Positions 43,791 through 52,991 of a DNA stretch of 64,000 nucleotides are shown here, one piece after another. The translations under genes and the position numbers were made by a program. This stretch comes from Arthrobacter rhizosphaerae (lineage in GTDB: Bacteria; Actinomycetota; Actinomycetes; Actinomycetales; Micrococcaceae): assembly GCF_023062595.1 (NCBI RefSeq), contig NZ_JALLAN010000014.1:94647-158646 (forward strand). The letters are read 5' to 3'. The notes beneath the pieces were generated by a model, which was not told the origin of the DNA, searched no databases, and was given only the letters and a program-made list of their open reading frames with translations. The number at the start of each line of letters is the position of its first letter. The first letter of the stretch is position 1.

Positions 43791-45251
43791 CTAGACGCGG
43801 CTCGACTCCTCGACCGGCTCATTATGGCGGGGGCTGTTGGGGTTCATCAGCGAGTGCTTACGGCCGTAGAAGAAGTAGATGGCCAGGCCGATGATGAGCC
43901 AGACGAGGAACCGCCATTTGGTGTCCGCCGGCAGCTGCCAGATGAGCAGGGTGGAGGCAAGCACACCGAAGGCAGGGATGAACGGCATGAGCGGCAGGCG
44001 GAACGTCCTGGGTGCATCCGGCTTCTTGTATCGGAACACGATCACGGCAAGGCAAACAACCACGAAGGCGGCGAGGATACCGATGTTGGTCAGGTCGGCA
44101 ACGGCCTTTATCGGGAACACGCCGGCCAGCAAAGCGGAGGAAATACCCGCGATCCAGGTCACGCGTTGTGGCGTTCCATGCTTGTCCGTTCCAGCGAACC
44201 AACCGGGCAGGAGGCCGTCGCGGCTCATGGAGAACCAGACGCGAGTTACGCCAAGGAGGAATGTCAGCATCACCGTCAGGATGGACAGGACCGCGAATAC
44301 CGAGATGATGGTGGCAATCACAGGCAGGCCGACGCTGGTGAAGGCGGAAGCAAAGCCTGCAGCCGGATCGATGTCCTTGTAGTTCTGCATACCCGTGAGG
44401 ACCAGAGTGGCCGCAACATACAGGAGCATGGCGATGATCAAGGACAGGACGATGGCCTTGGGCATGTGCTTCTTGCCATCCTTGGCTTCCTCGGCGGCCG
44501 TACTCATGGCGTCATAACCGAAGACAGCAAAGAAGACCGTCGCAGAACCGGCCAGCACGGGGCCGAAGCCGCTGGGCATAAATGGGTTGTAGTTGTTGGT
44601 GTCGATGTAGAAGATACCCAGTCCAATGATGAACAGAATAAGGACAACCTTGATTGCCACCGCCACAAGCTCGAAGCGGCCAAAGGCCTTGGTGCCCCTG
44701 CTCAGGATCCAGGTCACCAGGAGGCAGACCAGGATGGCCGGAATGTTGATGATGCCACCCTTGCCTTCATCCGCTGTGGACGTCATCCAGATGGGCAGAT
44801 GAATTCCAATCCCGGAAAGGAAGGCTTCCAGGTAACCCGAAATACCAATGGCCACAACGGCCACAATCGCAATGTACTCGAGGAGCAGGTCCCAGCCGAT
44901 GAACCAGCCGATCACCTCACCCAGCGCAACGTACCCGTAGGTGTAAGCCGAACCGGCACGAGGGATCATTCCGGCGAACTCTGCGTAAGAAAGCGCTGCG
45001 GCCGCCGAGGCGAGTCCTGCGATCAGGAATGAAATCAGCACTGCCGGACCAACGCCGGGCGCTTCTTCAGTGCCTGCCGCCACCAGTCCGGCGAGGGAGA
45101 AAATCCCGACGCCGATAATCCCGCCGACGCCGATGGCCGTCAGTTGCCACAGTCCTAGTGACTTGAATAGCCCACTGTGTTTGTTCTCTTCTTCGATATC
45201 GTCGAGAGGCTTTCGCCTCATGATCGACTGGGTCATATCTTTAGTACTCAT
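43791..45251 (-). CDS. Amino-acid permease (APC superfamily, cationic-type)
   Basis: About 486 residues from ATG 45251, chosen for CAGGAG upstream. 12 membrane segments. The first has the APC hallmark GVGGIIGVGIFSLAG; GWDLLLEYIAIVAVVAI and FFAVFGYDAMSTAAEEAKD are also conserved in YfnA/CAT-type transporters. It imports an amino acid by proton coupling. It sits between putA and a LysR gene and shares their motif, so proline or a related amino acid is a plausible substrate, though cationic amino acids are usual for this family. Confidence 0.88.
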   Translation of the reverse strand: MSTKDMTQSIMRRKPLDDIEEENKHSGLFKSLGLWQLTAIGVGGIIGVGIFSLAGLVAAGTEEAPGVGPAVLISFLIAGLASAAAALSYAEFAGMIPRAGSAYTYGYVALGEVIGWFIGWDLLLEYIAIVAVVAIGISGYLEAFLSGIGIHLPIWMTSTADEGKGGIINIPAILVCLLVTWILSRGTKAFGRFELVAVAIKVVLILFIIGLGIFYIDTNNYNPFMPSGFGPVLAGSATVFFAVFGYDAMSTAAEEAKDGKKHMPKAIVLSLIIAMLLYVAATLVLTGMQNYKDIDPAAGFASAFTSVGLPVIATIISVFAVLSILTVMLTFLLGVTRVWFSMSRDGLLPGWFAGTDKHGTPQRVTWIAGISSALLAGVFPIKAVADLTNIGILAAFVVVCLAVIVFRYKKPDAPRTFRLPLMPFIPAFGVLASTLLIWQLPADTKWRFLVWLIIGLAIYFFYGRKHSLMNPNSPRHNEPVEESSRV

Positions 45252-45338
45252 CAGGGACTCCTGCTTGTTGTGTGGACCCATCGCTCCGCCCTGTGATGGG
45301 GGTTACTGCATCCTGAACAGTATGCAAGTGTCATCCCA

Positions 45339-45364
45339 TTAGATAAAGTGACTTTTGCTAAACA
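45339..45364. promoter_or_regulatory. Operator-like motif between permease and LysR genes
   Basis: TTAGATAAAG...CTTTTGCTAA forms an imperfect dyad (8 of 10 arm positions). The 26-bp element resembles the one upstream of putA at 43500-43525. It lies in the divergent promoter region, the expected place for a LysR site. Confidence 0.62.
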
Positions 45365-45420
45365 TTAATCATTAGAATCTGTAACCATAAGGGGTTAACG
45401 GGAATGCGGGAGAAGAACCG

Positions 45421-46341
45421 ATGCTCGATGTAAGGCGCCTGAGGTTGCTTCGGGAACTGCAAATCAGGGGCACTCTGGCCGAGGTGGCGGAGGCCCTACA
45501 GTACAGTCCCTCGTCAGTCTCGCAGCAGCTCGCTCTGCTCGAGAAGGAGGCCGGAGTCGAATTGCTCCGGAAGACCGGGCGAAGAGTTCAGCTGACCCCG
45601 CAAGCCGAGGTCCTCGTGGCCCACACAGCCCAACTCCTGGAGACGTTGGAGCAGGCAGAGGCCGACCTCGCCGCTTCCCTCACAACGGTGACCGGAACCG
45701 TCAGGATCGCCGTCTTCCAATCCGCAGCGCTGGCTCTCATGCCGGACACGCTCACCAGGATGGCAGCCACCTATCCTGAAGTGCGGATCGAGATGACGCA
45801 ACGGGAGCCTGAAACCGCCTTGCACGAGACCTGGGCCAGGGACTTTGATTTGGTGATTGCCGAGCAATATCCCGGCCACGCAGCCCCTCGCTACCCCGAA
45901 CTTGACCGCATCAAATTAACCAGCGACGCCATCAGGCTCGCCGTTCCGCCCCCTTCTGCGAACCGCCCGGCGATCACTTCCATTGCTGATGCGGCCGATC
46001 TGGCCTGGGTCATGGAGCCGCGGGGGGCAGCTTCCCGTCACTGGGCAGAACAGGCCTGCAGGACCGCAGGATTTGAACCGGACGTGCGCTTCGAAACCGC
46101 CGACCTCCAGGCCCAGATCCGCCTGATCGAGTCAGGGAACGCCGTCGCGTTTATGCCTGACCTCGTCTGGACGGGGAAGACGACGACGGCGCAACTCCTG
46201 TCCCTGCCGGGGGATCCGCACAGGACCGTGTTCACGTCAGTCCGCCGCTCCAGCGTGAAGCGCCCGGCCATTCTTGCGGCCCGTGAAAACCTTGCCTTGA
46301 CGGCTGAGTCGATCGCCCCCACGGTAGCCCAAAACGGATAA
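45421..46341 (+). CDS. LysR-family transcriptional regulator, probably of the put/permease genes
   Basis: 306 residues. Winged helix MLDVRRLRLLRELQIRGTLAEVAEALQYSPSSVSQQLALLE, then a co-inducer domain from ~90 (TGTVRIAVFQSAALALMP). Divergent from the amino-acid permease. The shared 26-bp motif upstream of both the permease and putA makes this the best candidate activator for proline catabolism here, replacing the autoregulatory domain of enteric PutA. Inducer unknown. Confidence 0.88.
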   Translation: MLDVRRLRLLRELQIRGTLAEVAEALQYSPSSVSQQLALLEKEAGVELLRKTGRRVQLTPQAEVLVAHTAQLLETLEQAEADLAASLTTVTGTVRIAVFQSAALALMPDTLTRMAATYPEVRIEMTQREPETALHETWARDFDLVIAEQYPGHAAPRYPELDRIKLTSDAIRLAVPPPSANRPAITSIADAADLAWVMEPRGAASRHWAEQACRTAGFEPDVRFETADLQAQIRLIESGNAVAFMPDLVWTGKTTTAQLLSLPGDPHRTVFTSVRRSSVKRPAILAARENLALTAESIAPTVAQNG

Positions 46342-46430
46342 GCCTGAAGCGTCCAGCGGGATGAGCCCGGGCCTTGAGGTTACGTGAATCACTGCGGCTA
46401 CGGCACGGGTGACGCTACACTGGGCGGGTT

Positions 46431-46859
46431 ATGAATCGCACAATGTTCAAGTCTAAAATCCACCGGGCCACTGTGACGCATGCCGATCTGCACTACGTCG
46501 GTTCGGTCACCGTTGACCTCGACTTGTTGGATGCTGCCGACATCCTCCCCGGCGAGCTGGTGGCCATCGTCGATGTCACCAACGGCGCGCGCCTGGAGAC
46601 CTACACGATTGCCGGCGAGCGCGGGTCCGGCGTGATAGGCATCAACGGTCCTGCCGCTCACCTGGTGCAGGAAAATGACATCGTCATCCTGATCACCTAC
46701 GCCGAGATGACCACCGAAGAGGCCAAGGCGTACGATCCCAAAGTCGTCCATGTGGACAAGGACAACAAGATCGTCCAACTGGGCAACGATCCCGCCGAGG
46801 GCATCACTCCCGGTCTCATGCGCCCGCCTTACGCCTTGAACAATGCCGCTCTGAGCTGA
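46431..46859 (+). CDS. panD: Aspartate 1-decarboxylase
   Basis: 142 residues, a pyruvoyl enzyme giving beta-alanine for pantothenate and CoA. The self-cleavage site is G24-S25 in HYVGSVTVD; Ser25 becomes the pyruvoyl group. TNGARLETY and RGSGVIGINGPAAHLV are conserved. Slightly longer than the ~126-residue E. coli enzyme, with a variable C-terminal tail as in other actinobacteria. No maturation factor gene is visible nearby. Confidence 0.95.
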   Translation: MNRTMFKSKIHRATVTHADLHYVGSVTVDLDLLDAADILPGELVAIVDVTNGARLETYTIAGERGSGVIGINGPAAHLVQENDIVILITYAEMTTEEAKAYDPKVVHVDKDNKIVQLGNDPAEGITPGLMRPPYALNNAALS

Positions 46860-47034
46860 CTGGGCCTCCTTCACCTTCGCAACCTTGGGACATGCTGAAC
46901 CGGTCCCTCGTTCGCCCCGTTGCGGTCCGCATTCCGAGATATGGGTCGCCCCCGGCAACTTCGGCCTAATAAATCTGATTAGCTGTACCCGTGACAGCTC
47001 ACCATTGCACCCTTGACCCTCTTGGGATGTCACG

Positions 47035-47961
47035 ATGGTAGATGTTCTCGCAGGCTTCTTTGTGGTGTGGTCCATCATCCTGGTGGGAATGTTCGTCGGC
47101 AGGCGGAAACTTCTGGGTGACAATGCCCGCTCCGTCCTGAGTGGACTGACGTTTTTCGTGGCCAGTCCGGCCCTGCTGTTTGAGACTCTGAGCAAGGCGA
47201 AACTACAGGACGTCTTCGCCGCTCCCCTGCTGGTCGCCGCTGTTGGCGCCGTGGCAACAGCCACCCTTTACCTGCTGATTTCCCGGCTGCTCCTCAAAAG
47301 AGAAATGCCCGAAGCGTTGGTTTCCACAATGAGCGCCTCGCTGGCCAACTCCGCGAACCTGGGCATCCCCATCGCGGTGTTTGTCCTCGGCGACGCCAAC
47401 TACGTGGCTCCTTTGCTGATCTTCCAGCTGGCTTTCTTTACCCCTGTTCTGCTGATGGCCCTCGATGCCACCACCAGTTCACATCGGACAACTCCACTGG
47501 GCTTTCTGCTGCTGATTGTCAGGAACCCCATGATCGTCGGTTCCGGGCTTGGCCTGCTGGTGGCAGGCACCGGCTGGGAGGTTCCCGCGCTGGTGATGCA
47601 ACCCATCCACCTGATCGGCGGTGCCGCCATCCCCGCGATGCTCATAGCGTTCGGGATGAGCCTGAACGGTTCACGCCCCCTGCAGGCCTCGGCCGCACGG
47701 CGTCTGGACACGTTGCTGGCCAGCGGGTTCAAACTCTTCGTCCATCCGCTCCTGGCCTACTTGTTCGCACGATTCGCCTTAGGGCTGGAAGACCATGCAC
47801 TTTTTGCGGCCGTGGTCACCTCTGCCCTGCCGACGGCACAGAACGTCTTTGTGGCTGCAAGCCGTTACAGGACGGGCATCACGGTTGCTAAGGACACGGT
47901 GCTCATCACGACCGTAGTCGCGGTCCCGGTCCTGATCGCGGTGGCGTTTCTGCTCAAATGA
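47035..47961 (+). CDS. AEC-family (auxin efflux carrier-like) transporter
   Basis: 308 residues, 10 membrane segments in two halves. MSASLANSANLGIPIAVFVLGD and LPTAQNVFVAASRY mark the two discontinuous crossover helices of the AEC fold. Bacterial members move malate, malonate or other small acids; the substrate is not clear here. It ends 10 bp from the convergent phosphatase gene. Confidence 0.88.
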   Translation: MVDVLAGFFVVWSIILVGMFVGRRKLLGDNARSVLSGLTFFVASPALLFETLSKAKLQDVFAAPLLVAAVGAVATATLYLLISRLLLKREMPEALVSTMSASLANSANLGIPIAVFVLGDANYVAPLLIFQLAFFTPVLLMALDATTSSHRTTPLGFLLLIVRNPMIVGSGLGLLVAGTGWEVPALVMQPIHLIGGAAIPAMLIAFGMSLNGSRPLQASAARRLDTLLASGFKLFVHPLLAYLFARFALGLEDHALFAAVVTSALPTAQNVFVAASRYRTGITVAKDTVLITTVVAVPVLIAVAFLLK

Positions 47962-47970
47962 TTGGGGCAG

Positions 47971-49071
47971 CTAGGCGGCGCACCGGAGAACAACCACTGT
48001 GGCGTCGTCGGTGACATCCCGCCCGTCGGTGAGTGACAGAATCGCGTCACAGGCAGCCTGCGCGCTTGTACAACCCAGGACGGCACCGGTGGCCACAGCA
48101 GCCAGCACAGTGACGTCGGGATAAATGTCCAGCAGCGCGTCACTGACAGCAGCAACGATGTCCCCTGGCTCCAATCGGACCTGGAAGGCGTCCCATTCCT
48201 GGCCGGGCCACGCCCCCACGGGTGGGCCCCCGGTCTTCAACCGCGTACAAGTGCCATCTGCCTTGATGTGCAGGGCCAGACCGTGTCCGGCATCAACGTA
48301 TTCGAGAATGCGGGTGGCGGCGTCAAGCCTGGCGTGGAAGATGGTGACAAATGATCCGGACTGCTCCAGATCCCCTTCCAGAACCTCCCCGGCAGACTTG
48401 AGGGCTCCGCTGATGGGTGTCTTGTGCGCCACGGAGCGCAGTACTGCCCTGACGGTGGCGGCGATGAGCGCAGCACCCATTCCCTTGCCCATCGCATCGG
48501 CCAACGTCATCTGCAGGCTGCCGTCGAATCGGTACCAGTCGAAAAAGTCGCCTCCGACCTCACGCGACGGCCTGAAGGCTCCGGCGATGTCGAATCCATC
48601 CATGCGCAGTTCTTCCTTTGGCAGGAGACTGCGTTGAACCTCTACAGCACGCCGGAGTTCGTCGTCGGTTGCGGCTTGCTGGACGGCGCTGATCCGCGGC
48701 CGGCGGAAAAGGGCGTCGATCCGGGCCACGAGTTCGCGCGGGCTGAAGGGCTTGGACAAGTAATCGTCCGCCCCGGTTTCAAGACCCGTGAGGCGGTCCA
48801 ACTCTTCGCCGCGGGCGGTGATCATGAGTATGTAGGCATCGGAAAAGGTGCGGAGCTGCTGGCACACTTCCACGCCGTCGATATCGGGCAAGTTGAGGTC
48901 GAGGGTGACGAGCTCGGCGCCATTGCGGCGCATGATTTCCAGGCCGGCCTCTCCGCTCGCAGCTGTGGAAACTTCGAAGCCCTGCTTGGTCAGGATATGG
49001 ACCAGCAGCCCCCGGATATCTTCGTCGTCCTCAATAACCAATGCACGGCGTTTGTCCGGCTGGTTAGTCAT
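47971..49071 (-). CDS. Response regulator with PP2C-type (RsbU/SpoIIE) phosphatase output
   Basis: 366 residues. Receiver domain (1-120) with acidic D15/D16, phospho-acceptor D58 in LVTLDLNLPDIDG and K107 in YLSKPFS. A linker is followed by a PP2C/SpoIIE phosphatase (from ~150) with AGAFRPSREVGGDFFDW and LADAMGKGMGAAL, which hold metal-binding Asp residues. Such proteins dephosphorylate anti-anti-sigma factors and so activate stress sigma factors. No partner kinase or anti-sigma gene is adjacent. Confidence 0.92.
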   Translation of the reverse strand: MTNQPDKRRALVIEDDEDIRGLLVHILTKQGFEVSTAASGEAGLEIMRRNGAELVTLDLNLPDIDGVEVCQQLRTFSDAYILMITARGEELDRLTGLETGADDYLSKPFSPRELVARIDALFRRPRISAVQQAATDDELRRAVEVQRSLLPKEELRMDGFDIAGAFRPSREVGGDFFDWYRFDGSLQMTLADAMGKGMGAALIAATVRAVLRSVAHKTPISGALKSAGEVLEGDLEQSGSFVTIFHARLDAATRILEYVDAGHGLALHIKADGTCTRLKTGGPPVGAWPGQEWDAFQVRLEPGDIVAAVSDALLDIYPDVTVLAAVATGAVLGCTSAQAACDAILSLTDGRDVTDDATVVVLRCAA

Positions 49072-49102
49072 TCCCTTATTACACTCTGTGAATGCTGGCT
49101 TG

Positions 49103-50104
49103 TCACCTTGCAGTCACATTATTTACAAGACCTGCCGCCTCAGCCACGAGCTCCACAGACCTGAGCCTGCCCTGGGTCCCGGTGCTTTGATGGGCGATGA
49201 TCAGTTCGTCGGCATCGGCATGGGAAGCAAACCCGTCAAGGTACTCCAGCACCGCCTCAGAGGTGCCAACGGCTGAGTACTTCATCATGGTCAACACGTG
49301 CTGTCCTTGCGGGGAGTCCAGGATCATGTCCGCTTCGTCGTCCGTGAAAATGCGGCCGTTGCCGAAAAACAGCCCCACCCGGGCACGCTTCGTGGCCTGG
49401 AACATCTCCTGCGCCTCCGCCGTGGTATCCGCTGCGACCACGTTGACGCCTGCAATAACGTGGGGCACCTCAAGTTGCGCGGACGGTTTGAATTCGCGTC
49501 GATAGAGGGCGACGGCGTCCTGCAGGGCATTCGGGGCAAAATGTGAGGCGAACGCGTAGGGAAGGCCGAGTTGAGCAGCGAGCCTGGCCCCGAATAGCGA
49601 TGATCCCAGGATGTAGAGCGGCACGTCGGTGCCCTTGCCGGGAGTGGCTTCTACTCCCTGGATACGGGTGGGACCCGTCAGGTAGCCCTGCAATTCCAAA
49701 ACGTCCTGGGGGAAGCTGTCCGCTGCCAGCGGGTCCCTTCGGAGTGCACGCATGGTGTTCTGGTCGCTGCCGGGCGCGCGGCCGAGCCCCAGGTCGATCC
49801 GGCCTGGGTGAAGCGTTTCCAAGGTGCCGAACTGTTCGGCGATGGTGAGGGGCGAGTGGTTGGGCAGCATGACTCCGCCGGCGCCCAGCCGGATGCTCTT
49901 TGTATGAGCGGCAATGTGTGCAATTAACACGCTGGTGGCGGAGGAGGCGATGGCAGACATGTTGTGATGCTCGGCATACCAGACCCGCCGGTACCCCAGA
50001 TCCTCCGCCAATTGCGCCATGGCTACACTGCCTGCAAAACTTTCCGCCGCCGTCTGGCCTTTTCCGATTGTGGCCAGGTCAAGGATGGAAAACGGGATAG
50101 TCAC
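49103..50104 (-). CDS. LLM-class flavin-dependent oxidoreductase (luciferase-like)
   Basis: 333 residues from GTG 50104 (GAAAGG upstream; the open frame extends further but has no ribosome site). A TIM-barrel bacterial-luciferase-like protein. VTIPFSILDLATIGKGQTA, YRRVWYAEHHNMSAIASSA and LGAGGVMLPNHSPLTIAEQF are the hallmark segments of the MsnO8-type subgroup. It oxidises an unknown substrate with FMNH2 or F420. The reading is clear; the substrate is not. Confidence 0.88.
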   Translation of the reverse strand: MTIPFSILDLATIGKGQTAAESFAGSVAMAQLAEDLGYRRVWYAEHHNMSAIASSATSVLIAHIAAHTKSIRLGAGGVMLPNHSPLTIAEQFGTLETLHPGRIDLGLGRAPGSDQNTMRALRRDPLAADSFPQDVLELQGYLTGPTRIQGVEATPGKGTDVPLYILGSSLFGARLAAQLGLPYAFASHFAPNALQDAVALYRREFKPSAQLEVPHVIAGVNVVAADTTAEAQEMFQATKRARVGLFFGNGRIFTDDEADMILDSPQGQHVLTMMKYSAVGTSEAVLEYLDGFASHADADELIIAHQSTGTQGRLRSVELVAEAAGLVNNVTAR

Positions 50105-50254
50105 AGGTAGTGGCCTTTCGTTGCAGCGGTTTAGTCCCGGCCGCTTCACGGCGCCGGCGATTGCGGGCGGACCCACTCTTTGGACAACGACGGCGGCAGT
50201 CCCCTTATTTCTGCACCTAACGCGACGTGGACCACAGGACGGCGAAAACGCAGC

Positions 50255-50287
50255 AAGAGGGCCGGTCTGATGGGGACCGGCCCTCTT
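50255..50287 (-). terminator. Intrinsic terminator of the PxKF protein gene
   Basis: Perfect 13-bp stem (50255-50267/50275-50287) with a 7-nt loop, 38 bp after the stop of the minus-strand gene. On the minus strand the stem is followed by GCTGCGTTTTCG. A strong terminator for this long surface-protein gene. Confidence 0.88.
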
Positions 50288-50324
50288 CCCGGATGCCGCT
50301 GCTATAGCATCCTGACCTGAGCTT

Positions 50325-52394
50325 TTACTTCAGTTTGAACAATGCGGTGATAACGCTGCCGTCGAGGGCTGTCATGTTCAGCTTGTAGCAGGCTCCCGGC
50401 GTGGACGGGGTTTTCCAGTTGTAGACGTACTGGCCGGCTGTCGCATCGTAGCGCAACGTCGTATTGCCTGAAGCCGTGATCTCAATCTCGTCGAAGGCAC
50501 TGGATGCAATGCACGTGGTCTTCCCGGCGCTCATGGTCACGACGCTCGTATCCGTGATCTCCCGGTTGCCGATGAACAGTTCGAACTTGGCAGGTACTGT
50601 GCTTCCAGCCTTGACGACGTTAGTCACGTTCGACATATCCACCGGCTGGTAGAACCCCTTGGCGGTCCAGGGCAGAACTTCGTACGTCTGCTCCACTGTT
50701 GAGATGTTGCCGGCCTTGTCCTTCGCCGTCGCCGTCAGAGTATGAGAGCCCACAGAGCTGGAGTAGCCCGCGACCTCGCAGCCGTCTGGACCGGAAAGGG
50801 AATCACTGGACGTACAGCTTGGCGCAACCGGAACGGAGCCAAAATAGACCGCCCCGATGGGATCCCCAGCGAATGCGGCAACAGGGGCGGTAGTGTCGAT
50901 CTGGAACGTGGCCTTGGCCTCGCCGGCAGGCCTCACGTTGCCGGCGACGTCTTCGAAGGCCGGGCTCTGCAGCTCCACCGCGGACCCTTCAGTGTTTGAC
51001 GTGACCTGCTGGCTCTGGGATGCCGGGCCCGAAATCAGATCTACTCCGGTAAATGTTGCCGTGACGGGGCTGTTGTACCAGCCGTTGGCATCAGGAGCCC
51101 GATCGGCCACGGTGTATGTCACGGACGGTGCGGTGTAGTCGATGTCGAAGGCGGTGCCCGCTGCACCCGCTGGCGTGGTGTTACCAGCGAGATCCTGGAA
51201 GGCCGGGCTCGTCACAGGAACATCAGCGCCCTCGCCGCTTGAAACAGCCGTCTGGGTAGCGGACTCCGGGCCGGACAATTCGTCGACGCCGGTGAACGTG
51301 GCCGTTACAGGGCTGGTGTACCAGCCGCCGTTCCCGACAGTTCCGGCCGCGCTGGTGTAGGTGACCTCAGGAGCCGTCTGGTCCAGCTTGACAGCTACCG
51401 TCTCAACGTTGGAGATGCCGCCGGAGCTTGACGCCGAACAGGTATAAGTCATGGCGCTCTGATCTGCCGAAATTGTCCGGTCCCCACAGCCGCTCGCTGT
51501 CAGTGTGCTGGGCGAGTCCGACTCTGTCACGGTCCAGTCCAGGAAAACGCTGTTTCTGTACCAACCGTTGAGTCCATCAGGCGCAGCCGGGCTGAGCGTG
51601 TAGCTGACACCGGGTGCACTGGAATCAGTGATGCTGTAAGTTACCGAGCCGCTGGTAGTCAGCTTCCCGCTGTCTTGGTGGCTGCAGCTTGCCGTCTGCG
51701 AACCGACGCCGAAGGCCGCGTCCGGGCCCGTGATGGGGCTCAGAAGTGCAGCGACGGATGAGGGGCCATCTTCGGCGTCCGTGACTTTGCAGACGGCCGA
51801 CGGAACGGAGCCCTTGTCATAGGTACCGCCCGATGCCACGCCTTCAATGGTCAAGACAGGAGCCGTATTGGCGGGCGGGGCGACGTTCACCTCGAAGGTT
51901 GCCGGGGCGAGATCGAAAGTGCCTCCTGTCGTGTTCGTGAGTTGTCTAGCGGAAATCGTGGCGCTGCCGACAGAACGTGGAGTGAGGGTCAACGTCTTCG
52001 TATCTTCACAGGTCCCAAAAGTGACAGAAGCGGGACTGACGGTGGCAACACTTGTGTCGCTGGACGACAGCTCCAGGGTCAGGACGGTATGGCCCGTAAG
52101 ATTACAGCCATTCTTCACGTCCTTGGTCTCAAAGAGGCTCAGGGTCGTCGTCCCGTCTGCCCCGCCCACATTCAGGGGCATGATCTCCGCCATTGCGTCA
52201 ATGCTGGGATCCAAGTTGTTGTAGATGATGTCCGCCTGGGCAACGCCCGCGCTGGCGATCAGCAGGCCAGCGGCCGCAACGACGGCAAAAATCTTCCTGG
52301 CCAGCAGGCCTACAGGATGCTTCGGGAGCGGACCAGCTCCCCTGCTCGTGGCAGGCACTGACGGCCTGCCCACAGTCTCCCCATAATTCTTCAT
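50325..52394 (-). CDS. Secreted/surface protein with Ig-like repeats and a PxKF domain
   Basis: 689 residues. Signal peptide with a long basic lead (KIFAVVAAAGLLIASAGVAQA). A Ca2+-independent N-terminal beta domain is followed by Ig-like/big repeats; two near-identical units start at WYTSPVTATFTGVDELSGP and WYNSPVTATFTGVDLISGP. The C-terminal ~90 residues are a PxKF domain with the GSTVPAKFELF signature. No sortase motif. Probably released or wall-associated, a structural or adhesive surface protein. GGAGG precedes the ATG. It is divergent from the sigma factor gene, with a 597-bp spacer. Confidence 0.85.
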   Translation of the reverse strand: MKNYGETVGRPSVPATSRGAGPLPKHPVGLLARKIFAVVAAAGLLIASAGVAQADIIYNNLDPSIDAMAEIMPLNVGGADGTTTLSLFETKDVKNGCNLTGHTVLTLELSSSDTSVATVSPASVTFGTCEDTKTLTLTPRSVGSATISARQLTNTTGGTFDLAPATFEVNVAPPANTAPVLTIEGVASGGTYDKGSVPSAVCKVTDAEDGPSSVAALLSPITGPDAAFGVGSQTASCSHQDSGKLTTSGSVTYSITDSSAPGVSYTLSPAAPDGLNGWYRNSVFLDWTVTESDSPSTLTASGCGDRTISADQSAMTYTCSASSSGGISNVETVAVKLDQTAPEVTYTSAAGTVGNGGWYTSPVTATFTGVDELSGPESATQTAVSSGEGADVPVTSPAFQDLAGNTTPAGAAGTAFDIDYTAPSVTYTVADRAPDANGWYNSPVTATFTGVDLISGPASQSQQVTSNTEGSAVELQSPAFEDVAGNVRPAGEAKATFQIDTTAPVAAFAGDPIGAVYFGSVPVAPSCTSSDSLSGPDGCEVAGYSSSVGSHTLTATAKDKAGNISTVEQTYEVLPWTAKGFYQPVDMSNVTNVVKAGSTVPAKFELFIGNREITDTSVVTMSAGKTTCIASSAFDEIEITASGNTTLRYDATAGQYVYNWKTPSTPGACYKLNMTALDGSVITALFKLK

Positions 52395-52991
52395 TTTTCA
52401 GCGCCTCCATAGCGAACACCGCCGCCCCCATTGAGCGCAATGTAATGTCGATCGTACGGGCGGGAATCAGCTTAAACACTGGACAACATCACCCGTTTTT
52501 GGGTGATGAGTACCTGTTTTTTGGTTGTTTTTCGAGCCGCCACTACTTGGTTTTGGCCGTGAGTACTCAGTTCACGATCTTGAGAACCTCCGATAGCTGT
52601 GTGACTGCATCTTCATTCCTGCCGAGCCGTTCTCTTTCCCAGAATGAAGTTGCCTGTAAAGACGCCGCCGGAGGGCGGCCTGCCCTGTCTGCAGGGGCGG
52701 CGGAGGCATGCTGTGAGCGAGCCAGTAAGTAGACCGATTGATAGCGCAAACATTTTTTCCGTTTGTCCGTCACGATCGGGCTCGAAGTCCGTAAACTGAG
52801 TGGACGTTCTGCGGGCCCCAACGAATGCAATGGTGCGCGCATGAAGAAGCCCTGAAATCCAGGGCACGTCCATGGGGTGGAAGACGAGCGATCGTGACGC
52901 TGGAGCGGATATCAAGATTTTGGGGCCATGATGCCGAGGCCAGGGCCGCCGTCGCGCACCCGCAGATGGTGCCCCCGCAGAGACAGACAAC
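52395..52991. other. Long spacer between the PxKF protein and the sigma factor genes
   Basis: 597 bp, AT-richer than its surroundings, no convincing gene. It holds a perfect 8-bp hairpin (52487-52494/52501-52508, loop GTTTTT) near the PxKF start. Farther right there is a GC-rich dyad around GCCGCCGGAGGGCGGC (52664-52679). Divergent promoters must lie here; they could be under control of the sigma factor itself. Confidence 0.55.
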
